Source: Actinoplanes derwentensis (GTDB taxonomy: Bacteria; Actinomycetota; Actinomycetes; Mycobacteriales; Micromonosporaceae). From it: DNA of 64,000 nucleotides. The stretch's first letter is position 1. Each line of letters starts with the position of its first letter. Position numbers and translations under genes: made by a program. The notes under the pieces were generated by a model. It was not told the DNA's origin. It worked only from the letters and a program-made list of their open reading frames with translations, and did no database searches. Below, piece by piece: positions 16,705-25,148 of the stretch. The stretch is taken from assembly GCF_900104725.1 (NCBI RefSeq), contig NZ_LT629758.1, positions 10,272,001 to 10,336,000 on the forward strand, in the 5' to 3' direction.

Positions 16705-17106
16705 ATGGCGAACGAGGGATCCGCCGACGAACAACCACCGGACCCGGCTCAAGGCTGGGCGGTGATCTGCCGCGAATACCCCAAGATCAAGCAGCGGGCG
16801 TACGCGATCAGGCAACACGACGTGGTTCGTGAGCTGCGGAGCAAACCCCACGACGACGAGACACTCACCGCCTGGTTCACCTTGCGCGAGCAGCTGCGCC
16901 GTCAGGACCGCCGGGAGCAGGGAAACGCCAAGGACGCCTTGGGGCCGGTGGACAAGGCGCTGGCCAAGATAGTCGGCTCGCCGTTCCCGGCCGACGAAAG
17001 CACCTACGTCTGCCCCGGCTACGTCTGTGCCCTGCGGTCCCGGGACCTTGCCGGCGAAGCACCCTACTGCGAACTGACCGGCAAACCGATGGAGCCGGAG
17101 AGGTGA
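16705..17106 (+). CDS. Small Cys-rich (zinc-ribbon-like) protein of the conflict island
   Basis: 133 residues. A helical charged N-terminal part is followed by a short C-terminal metal-site-like motif: C103 and C108 in YVCPGYVCALRS and C122 in APYCELTGKPME. A fourth Cys is missing (T125 is at the expected place), so zinc binding is uncertain. Similar small proteins occur near CHAT/STAND genes in actinomycetes as far as I recall, which is family knowledge I cannot verify here. Divergence from the giant kinase/STAND gene by 70 bp suggests a functional link, perhaps as an adaptor. Confidence 0.6.
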   Translation: MANEGSADEQPPDPAQGWAVICREYPKIKQRAYAIRQHDVVRELRSKPHDDETLTAWFTLREQLRRQDRREQGNAKDALGPVDKALAKIVGSPFPADESTYVCPGYVCALRSRDLAGEAPYCELTGKPMEPER

Positions 17107-17170
17107 TCCGCCCTGGAACGACACCTGAGCCGCACCGCCGCGGTCGCCGCCGACGTCGCGGCTTTGTAAG

Positions 17171-17316
17171 GTGACCCCAGCGGACCTACTGGCCGGGATC
17201 GTCCTGCTGGAACTCGGCCGATCCATGCTGTGGACCAGCATGCTCGACCAGCGCCTCGGCCTGTCACCGCTGCGACGCGAACACTCGGACCTGGCCCGCC
17301 GCCTAGCAGTATCTAC
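17171..17316 (+). pseudogene. Remnant of a TPR protein (linker only)
   Basis: About 48 codons reading LLAGIVLLELGRSMLWTS, then LDQRLGLSPLRREHSDLARRL. This is the TPR-to-CHAT linker seen at the ends of the intact TPR proteins in this window. Neither repeats nor a protease are attached. It is the trace of another sensor or sensor-protease gene and points to turnover by deletion at this locus. Confidence 0.65.
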
Positions 17317-19580
17317 TGCGCTGACATCGCGGACCCGGCCGTCTCCAGTTCAGCGCGGACCTGATGCAGTCGGTCGAACAGGTGAGGCGCACTGCCTCGG
17401 AGCGCGTCGTGATCCACGTGGCTGTCCAGAGCCTGCGACCAGAGCACCGCACGCCCGCGTTCGAGCAGTTCAAGGGCGCTTGCCTGATGCCCGGCACGCA
17501 GTGCGCAGGCAGCCGCGTCGGTGGCGAGCGAACGGTTCGTCTGCAACGCCCGCTCCTGAGTGCTGCGGTGCAGGCCGCGCCAGGCGGCGACGGGTAGGAC
17601 GCCGATGGCTGCTTTGAATCCTCGCTCGGCCAATTCGGGAGAGTCCGCCACCATGGCTATGTGTCCCCACAGTTGGGCCGCGGACAGGCGCGTTTTGGCA
17701 GCGACGGTGACGATACCGCAGACCTCCTCGAAGCACCGGATGGCCTCGGAGATTCCGTTCAGGAGCGCGGAGAGGCTGCCCGGACGGTGCAGATGCAGTT
17801 TGCCGAGCAGGAAGAGCGGTTTCGCTCGCAGGTGAGCATCGGCTCCTGCGTCGATTAACGCCTCACCCACAATGCTGAACGCTTCGTTGACGGGGAGTCG
17901 GCTATCGGTGATGCGAGTCCAGTTGAACAGCATCTCGGCGAGCAGCACGCTGCTCTCTACCCGGGCGGCGCTGGCAGCCGGATAACAGTTGCGGGACGTA
18001 CGACAGAGGCGCACAGCCTCCTTGAGGTCTGCCACCGTGTTGGTGCGCTCGTACCTGGTGAACAGGGCCTGAGCCAGGCCGAGGACGTACTGGGGGCGCT
18101 CGGGGTTCGCAACCGGGCTTACTTCGATCGCTGTCCGGCTGGCTTGGATGGCATCGTCCAAGTCACCGGGCTCACCGAACTCGGCGAAACGTGAGTGGTA
18201 GGCGAACGCGAGGTTCGACCAGCACCGGCCTCGATCGGGCTCGGTAGTCAGCCGGGTCGCCTCCACACCGACGGCGATCGCCTCATCGATGTCGTCGCGT
18301 TCTCGGTGCAGAGCGAACCGAGTCTTCAGGACGCCCATCAGGTTGGTGAGCCGGTAAGGCTGCTCGGCGTGGTGGGGCGGCAACTCGCGAGCCCCGATGC
18401 GGCCAGCGGTGACGGCGTCGTCCAGATCCCGCCGGTCACCCCGCAACCTGTAAATGTCAAGCAACGAGCCGATCATATTGCTCAACAGGCGTCCACGCAT
18501 CGGGTCGCCGGTCTGTGCGTGGGCGACCGCCGCCCGATGCATGCTGACGGCGTCGTCCAGGTCGGACGGCTTTCCGAGGTGCTGGTAGCGTGCCTGAAGG
18601 GAGTTTCCCAGGTTCGACAGTAGCTTCGCATGTTCGGGTTTTCGCGGATCGGACATACTGACGGCAGCCCGGCCCACGAGCACGGCTTCGTCGATATCGG
18701 TCCCTAGACCTGTCAGTTCGTATCGTTTACACAGTCCGTCACCGAGATTGCTGAGGATCCCGGGTCGGTTCTCGTGAACGTCTGGCAGCAGATCCAGGGA
18801 TTTCCGGTACAGTCTGATGGCCTCATCGATGCCGCCAAGTGCGCCGACTCGCTTTCCACAATCAACGAGGGCCGTCCCGAGGTCATTGATCCGCAGCGGC
18901 CATCGAGGGTCGCCGGGCGGCGTCTTTTCTACCGCACGGCGAAGGACCTCGACGGCCTTGTCACCGAGTTCCGGGCGGCCGAACCGGTTGGCCCCGGAAC
19001 GGAGATCGATAGCGAAGTCGTTCAGGTATTGCCCCACCTCGCTATCGCCGGGTTCGGCGATAGCGAGGACGAGTTCCCCGATCGCCAGGAGGTCTTCGAG
19101 GTCACGATCGTGACCGAGTGCCGCGCGTCGCCGTAACGAGCCAGCCAGAGTACAAACGATCTCCGTGAGCAGCGGATTCGCTGGTAGCACACCGCCGATA
19201 CTCGCCCGACCTGCTTCCACCGCTTCGTCCAGGTCGGCTGGATCACCGGCATGGTCGAACCGGGCACAGAATGCCATACCAAGGGTGGCGATGAGGGCAG
19301 CACGCACGGGATCGGATGGAGCCACGAAAGGAAGATTGACCTTGAGCGACATGAAGGCCATCTCGATGTCCCGCTCCTCATGGAGCAGGTCATAGCGGTG
19401 GATGAAGCCCTGCCCGAGTCTGACAAAGGTTTTCACCCAGTCGGGATGAAGAGGGCTCATCCGAGAGGCCACGGTAACCAGCGCGCTGATCGCCGCTTCG
19501 ACTTCCGCGGCACTGTCGCTGTTCAGGGCCTGCGTGAGCAACGCTGAAGCGTGTTCGAGGTCGTCCGGCAAGGAGGGCAT
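17313..19580 (-). CDS. TPR protein ending at a CHAT-type linker
   Basis: 755 residues from ATG 19580 (MPSLPDDLEHAS), preferred over the longer frame because the upstream codons look untranslated and the divergent neighbour starts at 19685. Repeats of about 45-50 residues (INDLGTALVDCG, LSNLGDGLCKRY, LSNLGNSLQARY, LTNLMGVLKTRF, WSNLAFAYHSRF) are followed by the linker LLERGRAVLWSQALDSHVDH and a last helix RLHQVRAELE. There is no CHAT domain. It is a paralogue of the other TPR genes here but clearly diverged, which fits a set of alternative sensors. It acts in the cytoplasm, since no signal or membrane segment is seen. Confidence 0.8.
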   Translation of the reverse strand: MPSLPDDLEHASALLTQALNSDSAAEVEAAISALVTVASRMSPLHPDWVKTFVRLGQGFIHRYDLLHEERDIEMAFMSLKVNLPFVAPSDPVRAALIATLGMAFCARFDHAGDPADLDEAVEAGRASIGGVLPANPLLTEIVCTLAGSLRRRAALGHDRDLEDLLAIGELVLAIAEPGDSEVGQYLNDFAIDLRSGANRFGRPELGDKAVEVLRRAVEKTPPGDPRWPLRINDLGTALVDCGKRVGALGGIDEAIRLYRKSLDLLPDVHENRPGILSNLGDGLCKRYELTGLGTDIDEAVLVGRAAVSMSDPRKPEHAKLLSNLGNSLQARYQHLGKPSDLDDAVSMHRAAVAHAQTGDPMRGRLLSNMIGSLLDIYRLRGDRRDLDDAVTAGRIGARELPPHHAEQPYRLTNLMGVLKTRFALHRERDDIDEAIAVGVEATRLTTEPDRGRCWSNLAFAYHSRFAEFGEPGDLDDAIQASRTAIEVSPVANPERPQYVLGLAQALFTRYERTNTVADLKEAVRLCRTSRNCYPAASAARVESSVLLAEMLFNWTRITDSRLPVNEAFSIVGEALIDAGADAHLRAKPLFLLGKLHLHRPGSLSALLNGISEAIRCFEEVCGIVTVAAKTRLSAAQLWGHIAMVADSPELAERGFKAAIGVLPVAAWRGLHRSTQERALQTNRSLATDAAACALRAGHQASALELLERGRAVLWSQALDSHVDHDALRGSAPHLFDRLHQVRAELETAGSAMSAQ

Positions 19581-19684
19581 GCCACATTCTCGGCACCCTC
19601 CCCGGGTTTCGGCACGAGGAATCCCTCCACCGTGTGCGTGCACCACCGGCCTGGGACGGGCAGCATGGACCGGGGAGGCCGACG
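19581..19684. promoter_or_regulatory. Divergent promoter region of two TPR genes
   Basis: About 104 bp between ATG 19580 (minus) and ATG 19685 (plus). GGGGAGG at 19672-19678 is a good ribosome-binding site for the plus-strand gene and decides its start. Confidence 0.45.
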
Positions 19685-22144
19685 ATGGACGATGCCGTAC
19701 AACGGCTGCGGGCAGCGGTCGAACGGTTCTCCGCCGGCGATCGGGACGCGGTGACCGACCCCGAGACCGTCACCCTGGCGGTGCGGCTGGCAGCCGGTAT
19801 CCGCCCGGGACAGCCGGTCGGCGTGCCCGTGCTGCAGGCACTCGGGCACTTCCACCTCGCCCGGTTCCAGTTCCTCGACCGGGAGCCGGACCTGCAGAAG
19901 GCCATGACCTACTACGCCCACCTGCACGAATCCCGGCCCGACCTGGTACCGGAGTCCCTGCGCGGCCTGATCGCCGACCACACCGACGGCACCCGCCTGC
20001 TTCGGATCGCGATCGACGAGGACGACCCGGAGATCTTGGACGGCGCGATCGAACTGCTCACCGATGAGGCTGCCGACGACGACCCTGCTGTGCTGAGCAA
20101 CCTCGCCACCGCACTGATTCGTCGGCACCTGACCGCCGGCTCCGGCGACGACCTCGACAACGCGGTACACGCCTTCACTCGCGCCGCCGCCCTAGCCGAA
20201 CCCGGCGATCCACAACGGGCCGTCTACCTGACCGGCCTAACCGGGGCGCTGCGCGAACGCGGCGACGTCGACCGCGCGGTACAGGCCGGTGGCGAGGCTG
20301 TCGCCGCTGCCGGACCCGAAACCCTGGTGGCCGCCCTGCACAACCTCGGCAACGCGCTGCTGGATCGCTACCGGCACACCGGCGCCGACCCGGACGCCCA
20401 GCAGGCGCTCGACACCCTCACCGCGGCCGCCGCGGCGCTCGACGGCGACGACCCGCCGCTGATCAGCATCCTCAACACCACGGCCGTTCTCCTGCGTGCC
20501 CGCTACGACCGGCACGGCGCCCCCGCCGACCTGGAAGACGCCCATGATCTCCTGCGGCGTGCCACCGGATTACCGGGTGACGCGAGGGCACGAGCAAACA
20601 CCTACAACAATTACGGTACGTCCCATATCGACCGTTTCGAGTTCCAGGGCGACCTGGCCGTCCTGGATCTGGCGATCGACGCCTTCGAACAGGCCGCCGA
20701 CCTGGCCACCGGCACGACAGCCGCCGCGGACGTGCTGATGAACCTCGGTAACGCCCGGGTCACCCGGTACGAGCAGCGCGGCACCACCGCCGACCTGACC
20801 GCCGCCATCGGCCTGCTCGAAGAAGCCGTCCAGGACACCGCGCCCGACCATCCGGTGCTGGCCGAGCGGTTGAGCAACCTCGGTCTCGCCCTGAGCTCGC
20901 GCTTCGAGGAGACCGGCAACCGGCTTGACCTCGACGCGGCACTCGAGGCGTGCCGCCGGGCCGCCGAACTCAGCGACGATCACGCCGAACGGGCCGCGAT
21001 GCTCGGCAACCTCGGCAACGTGCTGGGTGCCGTCGCCGATCACTCCGGTGCGCTGCTCGACCTGGACGCGGCCCTCACCGTCCTGGCCGAGGCGTCGGCG
21101 ACCGTACCCCCGCACCATCCGGACGCCGCCCGGCACCGCAACAACCTGGGGCTGGCCTGGCGTGCGCACTTCGAACGGACCGGGCGGCCCGGTGACCTGG
21201 ACGCCGCGATCGACGCCCACCGGGACGCGGTGGCCCGCGTGCCGCAGACCTCGCCGGAGCGCCCCGGATACCTCTCCAACCTGGGGGTCACCCTGCACTG
21301 CCGCTACTACGCCACCGGCGATCTCGGCGACCTGGACGAGGCGGCCGCCTGCTTCGAGTCGGGCCTCGCCGGCCTGCCGCCAGGCAGCCGGGACCGGCCC
21401 AGCATGCTGGGCAATCTCGGCAGCGCCCTGACCGGGAAGGCCCGGCAGGCCGGTAACCGTAGCCTGCTGGACCGTGCGGTGACCGTGCTGCGGGAGGCGT
21501 CCGCGAGCGGCCCGGACCGGATACTGGCGACCTCGCACCTGGCCACGGCGCTGCTCACGGCCGGCAGCGGGGAGCCGGGGTTCACCGAGGCGATGACCGC
21601 ACTGGTCCGGGTTGCCGGGTCGGCCGCGGCAGCCCCGGCGCTGCGGCTGTCGGCCGCCACCACGGCCGGTGGTGCGGCCAGGCAGGCCGGTGATCTGGGG
21701 CTGGCTGTTTCGGCGTACCGGATGGCGCTGTCGTTGCTGCCGTTGCTTTCGGGCCGCCGGTTGCGCAGGGCCGACCAGGAGTTCCACCTCGGTGACCAGG
21801 CAGGACTCGCCGGTACGGCGGCGGAGGCCGCCATCCGGGCCGACCGGCCCGCCGAGGCACTGGAACTGCTCGAACACGGCCGGGCGGTGATGTGGGGCCA
21901 CCAGGTGGCGTTGCGGGGCGCGGCGGCCGTGCTGCGTGTCCGGGATCCGCAGGCCGCGGACCGGCTGGAGCAGTTGCGTGACCTTCTCGACGCGGATGCG
22001 CTGCGGCGGCCCGGCCCGGGAATGGACAGCGTCCTGCACGAGATCCGGGTGGCCGGCCGCCGCAGCGGGCTGCTGCGGGAGATGGGACAGGTGCTGGCAG
22101 CCATTGACGTAACCCATCAAGATGGAGAGCATCGCCGCCAGTGA
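19685..22144 (+). CDS. TPR protein, first gene of the TPR-Nudix operon
   Basis: 819 residues from ATG 19685 (MDDAVQRLRAAVERF), chosen for the Shine-Dalgarno GGGGAGG just upstream. Repeats run through the whole protein (LSNLATALIRRHL, LHNLGNALLDRY, LMNLGNARVTRY, LSNLGLALSSRF, LGNLGNVLGAV, LSNLGVTLHCRY). The C-terminus has LLEHGRAVMWGHQV, the linker signature, followed by about 60 more residues but no CHAT motifs. The Nudix gene starts 17 bp after its stop and a further TPR gene overlaps that one, so the three are one operon. It is probably a sensor for a Nudix effector rather than for the protease, by analogy only. Confidence 0.8.
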   Translation: MDDAVQRLRAAVERFSAGDRDAVTDPETVTLAVRLAAGIRPGQPVGVPVLQALGHFHLARFQFLDREPDLQKAMTYYAHLHESRPDLVPESLRGLIADHTDGTRLLRIAIDEDDPEILDGAIELLTDEAADDDPAVLSNLATALIRRHLTAGSGDDLDNAVHAFTRAAALAEPGDPQRAVYLTGLTGALRERGDVDRAVQAGGEAVAAAGPETLVAALHNLGNALLDRYRHTGADPDAQQALDTLTAAAAALDGDDPPLISILNTTAVLLRARYDRHGAPADLEDAHDLLRRATGLPGDARARANTYNNYGTSHIDRFEFQGDLAVLDLAIDAFEQAADLATGTTAAADVLMNLGNARVTRYEQRGTTADLTAAIGLLEEAVQDTAPDHPVLAERLSNLGLALSSRFEETGNRLDLDAALEACRRAAELSDDHAERAAMLGNLGNVLGAVADHSGALLDLDAALTVLAEASATVPPHHPDAARHRNNLGLAWRAHFERTGRPGDLDAAIDAHRDAVARVPQTSPERPGYLSNLGVTLHCRYYATGDLGDLDEAAACFESGLAGLPPGSRDRPSMLGNLGSALTGKARQAGNRSLLDRAVTVLREASASGPDRILATSHLATALLTAGSGEPGFTEAMTALVRVAGSAAAAPALRLSAATTAGGAARQAGDLGLAVSAYRMALSLLPLLSGRRLRRADQEFHLGDQAGLAGTAAEAAIRADRPAEALELLEHGRAVMWGHQVALRGAAAVLRVRDPQAADRLEQLRDLLDADALRRPGPGMDSVLHEIRVAGRRSGLLREMGQVLAAIDVTHQDGEHRRQ

Positions 22145-22160
22145 CCATCGGAGGTGCCGT

Positions 22161-22928
22161 GTGCTCGGTAACATCATCGCCGGACTCATCACCGCCGTCA
22201 TCCTCGCCGTCGGCGGTCTGCTCTGGAACCACCGGCGCAGACTCGGCCTGCTGCGGCTCACCACCAGGCGGGGCGGCCGACTCCGGCTCTCGGTCGCGGT
22301 CCTGCTGCGGGTCCGCGACGACGACGGATACGTACTGATCCACCACCCGTACCGGCCGAACGCGTACGGGCCGCCCGGCGGTGTCGTCAAATACGACGAC
22401 CATGCCCGCCGAGCCCTCGACGAAATGGGCTTCGTGGAACACCGATCGGCGGGCCGGACCACCGAGATGAGCCACGACCTGCGCGGTTTCGTCCCCGCCC
22501 GGCGCGGCCTGGCCTTCCTGCGCTGGTATGAGAAGACCACCGACCGGGAGACCCCGGAGCAGTGCCTGCTGCGCGAGCTGCGGGAGGAACTCGCCGAGGC
22601 CGGGCACCCCGAGCTGATCCCGCTGGCCGCGAGCCTGCGCTTCGACCGGGTCCGGGCCGTGGAGGACGGGCCACGGCCGACCCCGGGCAAGGACTATCCG
22701 ACCCTGCGACAGTTCGAGGTCTACGACATCGTCACCAACACCCCGCAGGCCACGCAACTCGTCACCCGCCTGCTCGCACTGGGCCGCGACCCCGCCGAGA
22801 ACCAGATCATCGTGGCGTCCGCCGCTGACCTGGAGAACGGCCGCTGCGGCTCGCACCTGATCACCCCGCAGTCGGCGTTCCTGATCGGAAACCGCCGCAT
22901 CCACGAAGACATCCCCGCCCTGCAATGA
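22161..22928 (+). CDS. Membrane-anchored Nudix-like protein
   Basis: 255 residues from GTG 22161, chosen because GGAGGT at 22150-22155 is ideally spaced. One N-terminal membrane helix (about residues 4-22, LGNIIAGLITAVILAVGGLL) is followed by a Nudix fold. PPGGVVKYDD at 71-80 and LLRELREELAEAG at 136-148 contain the REx2EE core of the Nudix box, although the spacing between the glycine and the REx2EE part is enlarged by an insertion, as in the SMODS-associated Nudix group of conflict systems. Nudix enzymes hydrolyse nucleoside-diphosphate-linked compounds. Here a second-messenger or NAD-like substrate is possible but unproven. It is translationally linked to TPR genes on both sides. Confidence 0.7.
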   Translation: MLGNIIAGLITAVILAVGGLLWNHRRRLGLLRLTTRRGGRLRLSVAVLLRVRDDDGYVLIHHPYRPNAYGPPGGVVKYDDHARRALDEMGFVEHRSAGRTTEMSHDLRGFVPARRGLAFLRWYEKTTDRETPEQCLLRELREELAEAGHPELIPLAASLRFDRVRAVEDGPRPTPGKDYPTLRQFEVYDIVTNTPQATQLVTRLLALGRDPAENQIIVASAADLENGRCGSHLITPQSAFLIGNRRIHEDIPALQ

Positions 22929-23715
22929 GCGACTGGCCGGAACTCAACGCCACCGCAAGCGCCGCCTTCGACACCTTCACCGAGACCGGCGAACCCCGAT
23001 TCGCCGACCGCGCCGTCGACGGATTCCGCACCGTCTGCGACCTCGTACCGCCGGACCACCCACAACGAACCATGTACCTGGCGAACCTGTCAGTGACACT
23101 GATCAGCAGATTCGAACGCACCGGAGAGGCCACCGACCTGCACGAAGCAGTCCGCACCGGACGCCTGGCCCTGGCCGCCGCCCCGGCCGGGCACCCGGCA
23201 CGAGCCGGCCGCCTGTCCACGCTCAGCAGCCTGCTGTGGACACGCTACGAGTACACCGGTGCGCTCGACGACCTGACCGAGGCCGTCCGCACCGCCGGCG
23301 AAGCGGTCACCAGCGCGAACCCCGGCGACCCGGACATGCCCGTCTACCTCGCCAGGTTCGCCAACACCCGGTTCCAGAGCCATCTACGGTACGGCGACGC
23401 GGCCGTGACCGCAGCCGGCCGGGCGGTGGCCGCCACCGCCGACAGTGACCCGCTACGCGCCGGATGGTGGTCCAATCTCGGCATCTACCTGCGGACCCGA
23501 TTCGAACGCACCGGCTCCCGATCGGACCTCGACCTCGCGGTGCACGCCGCACAGCAGGCCGTCACCGCCACCGGCGACGGCGACCCGGACCAGGCCCGGT
23601 ATCTGTCGGACCTCGGGAACTCGCTACGCACCAGACACCACCTGACCGGCAGCGACACCGACCTGGACCAGGCGATCGAAACCGGCCGCCGATCGGTGCG
23701 CGCCACCCCTGCGGG
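22925..23715 (+). pseudogene. TPR gene truncated by IS copy A
   Basis: Starts ATG 22925 inside the Nudix stop (ATGA overlap). About 263 codons of TPR repeats follow (LANLSVTLISRF, LSTLSSLLWTRY, WSNLGIYLRTRF, LSDLGNSLRTRH) and then, after RRSVRATPAG, the reading frame enters the IS end at 23716 and stops at 23890 in IS sequence. No continuation of the TPR gene is found on the far side of the IS, so the insertion was accompanied by loss of the 3' half. The intact gene was probably another sensor of about 700-900 residues. Confidence 0.75.
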
Positions 23716-24967
23716 TGCCGATAATGCCATCCGCGCTGGTCAAGCGGCATGTTCGTATTCGTGGAGGAGTCCGCCGAGTCGGTCGTGTCGGCGGATGCGT
23801 AGACGGGCGAGGGTTACGGGCTCGGTGATCGGCTCGGGCAGCGACTGCAGTGGCCGGGCGTTGGCGATGCCGCGGTGCGGCCGGTGCTGATTGTGGTGGT
23901 GTTCGTACTCGCGCAGGGCGTGGAGCAGATGCGCACGGTTGAAGATCAAGGTCCGGTCGGGGAGTTCGTGGCGGCAGGACTGGATCCACCGTTCCATGAT
24001 CGAGTTCATGCGGGGTATCCGGACCCCGCTGAGTACGACTTCGATGCCGGTGTCGGCGAGCACGCTGTCGAACAGGGCCGGGTATTTGCCGTCCCGGTCG
24101 CGGATCAGGTGTTTGACCTGGCATCCGGCGTCTTCAAGGTCCATGACGAGGTTCCGGGCGGTCTGGGTCACCCAGGCTGCGGTCGGATGGGCGGTGACGC
24201 CGAGGATTCGGATGCGGCGGGTGGTGTGTTCGATGACGGCCAGGATGTACAGCTTGGTACCGGTCAGGGTGGTCGTTTCGAAGAAGTCCGCGGCGATGAT
24301 GGCGTGGGCCTGGGACCGCAGGAACGCCGCCCAGGTGCTGCTGGTGCGTTCCGGTGCCGGTTCGACACCGGCATCCTTGAGAATTTCCCAGATCGTGGAG
24401 GCGGCGACTTTCACGCCCAGGACGAGGAGTTCGCCGTGGATTCTGCGGTAGCCCCAGGCGGGGTTCTCGCGGGCCAGGCGCAGGACCAGCCGGCGGATTG
24501 ACCGGATCGTTTGGGGTCTCCCGACCTGGTGGGGCCGGGAACGGCGGGCATGCAGGCGGGCGATCAGATCCCGGTGCCAGCGCAGCACCGTTTCCGGGCG
24601 CACCAGCAGCCGCAGATGACGCAGCGCGGTTCGCGGCAGCGGGTGCAGCAGGGCGGCCAGCCACGCTCGGTCGGCCGGGGTGAACCGGACCCGGTCGCCG
24701 TGCAGGTGCCGTTCGAGAACCATGATCTGGTGCCGCAGCGCCAGGATTTCGGCATCCTTGTCGCGGTCGCTCATCGGCAGCAGCCGCAGCAGAGCCAGAG
24801 CGTTGGACACGCCGAGGTACGCCAGTCGAAACAGCACACTCCATCGTCGCGCAGCACGCGACGTAGACCACTGTCGTGATTCAGCCGGCCGGATCCGCGC
24901 CGGGAACCGGCCGCTCCAAGGCTTGGTGATCACATGGCTGTGACCAGGACGGATGAGGTTTTCGGCA
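23716..24967 (-). mobile_element. IS copy A (rve-type transposase, IS3/IS481-like)
   Basis: The ends are deduced from an imperfect inverted repeat of about 25 bp that starts TGCCGA and contains CATCCG and CTGGTCA (23716 inward; 24967 inward). The same ends recur at 41687 and 43938 for copies B and C. The element is about 1,252 bp. I see no target duplication, in line with the missing 3' half of the TPR gene. The family name is uncertain; the transposase has an integrase-core (rve) domain. Confidence 0.65.
23740..24837 (-). CDS. Integrase-core (rve) transposase of IS copy A
   Basis: 365 residues starting at GTG 24837, the start that matches copy B (41711-42808, same length, very similar). The N-terminus reads LFRLAYLGVSNALALLRLLP and then MSDRDKDAE. 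An HTH region with WHRDLIARLHARR and the HTH_21-like AWGYRRIHGELLVLG lead to the DDE core with D184 (IIAADFFE), D247 or D249 (LIRDRDGKYP) and E282 (RMNSIMERWIQSCRHEL). The reading frame is open further upstream to 25515, but that part is out of register with any homology and I leave it out. It looks intact. Confidence 0.85.
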   Translation of the reverse strand: MLFRLAYLGVSNALALLRLLPMSDRDKDAEILALRHQIMVLERHLHGDRVRFTPADRAWLAALLHPLPRTALRHLRLLVRPETVLRWHRDLIARLHARRSRPHQVGRPQTIRSIRRLVLRLARENPAWGYRRIHGELLVLGVKVAASTIWEILKDAGVEPAPERTSSTWAAFLRSQAHAIIAADFFETTTLTGTKLYILAVIEHTTRRIRILGVTAHPTAAWVTQTARNLVMDLEDAGCQVKHLIRDRDGKYPALFDSVLADTGIEVVLSGVRIPRMNSIMERWIQSCRHELPDRTLIFNRAHLLHALREYEHHHNQHRPHRGIANARPLQSLPEPITEPVTLARLRIRRHDRLGGLLHEYEHAA

Positions 24968-25148
24968 TCCGCAACCTCAGCAGAGCCCAGCAACGTAGTC
25001 GGGTCACCGCCGGTTGCACGTCCGAGTAGACGGTGTCGACGACGCCGGCATCGGCGAGGTGCTCCGGGCGCCGTCCTGGGTCGGGCTGTCGGTGCGGGCC
25101 AAGTTCTACTGGACGCCGAGGCGCCCAGCGCGGCAGCCGCCGACCTGG

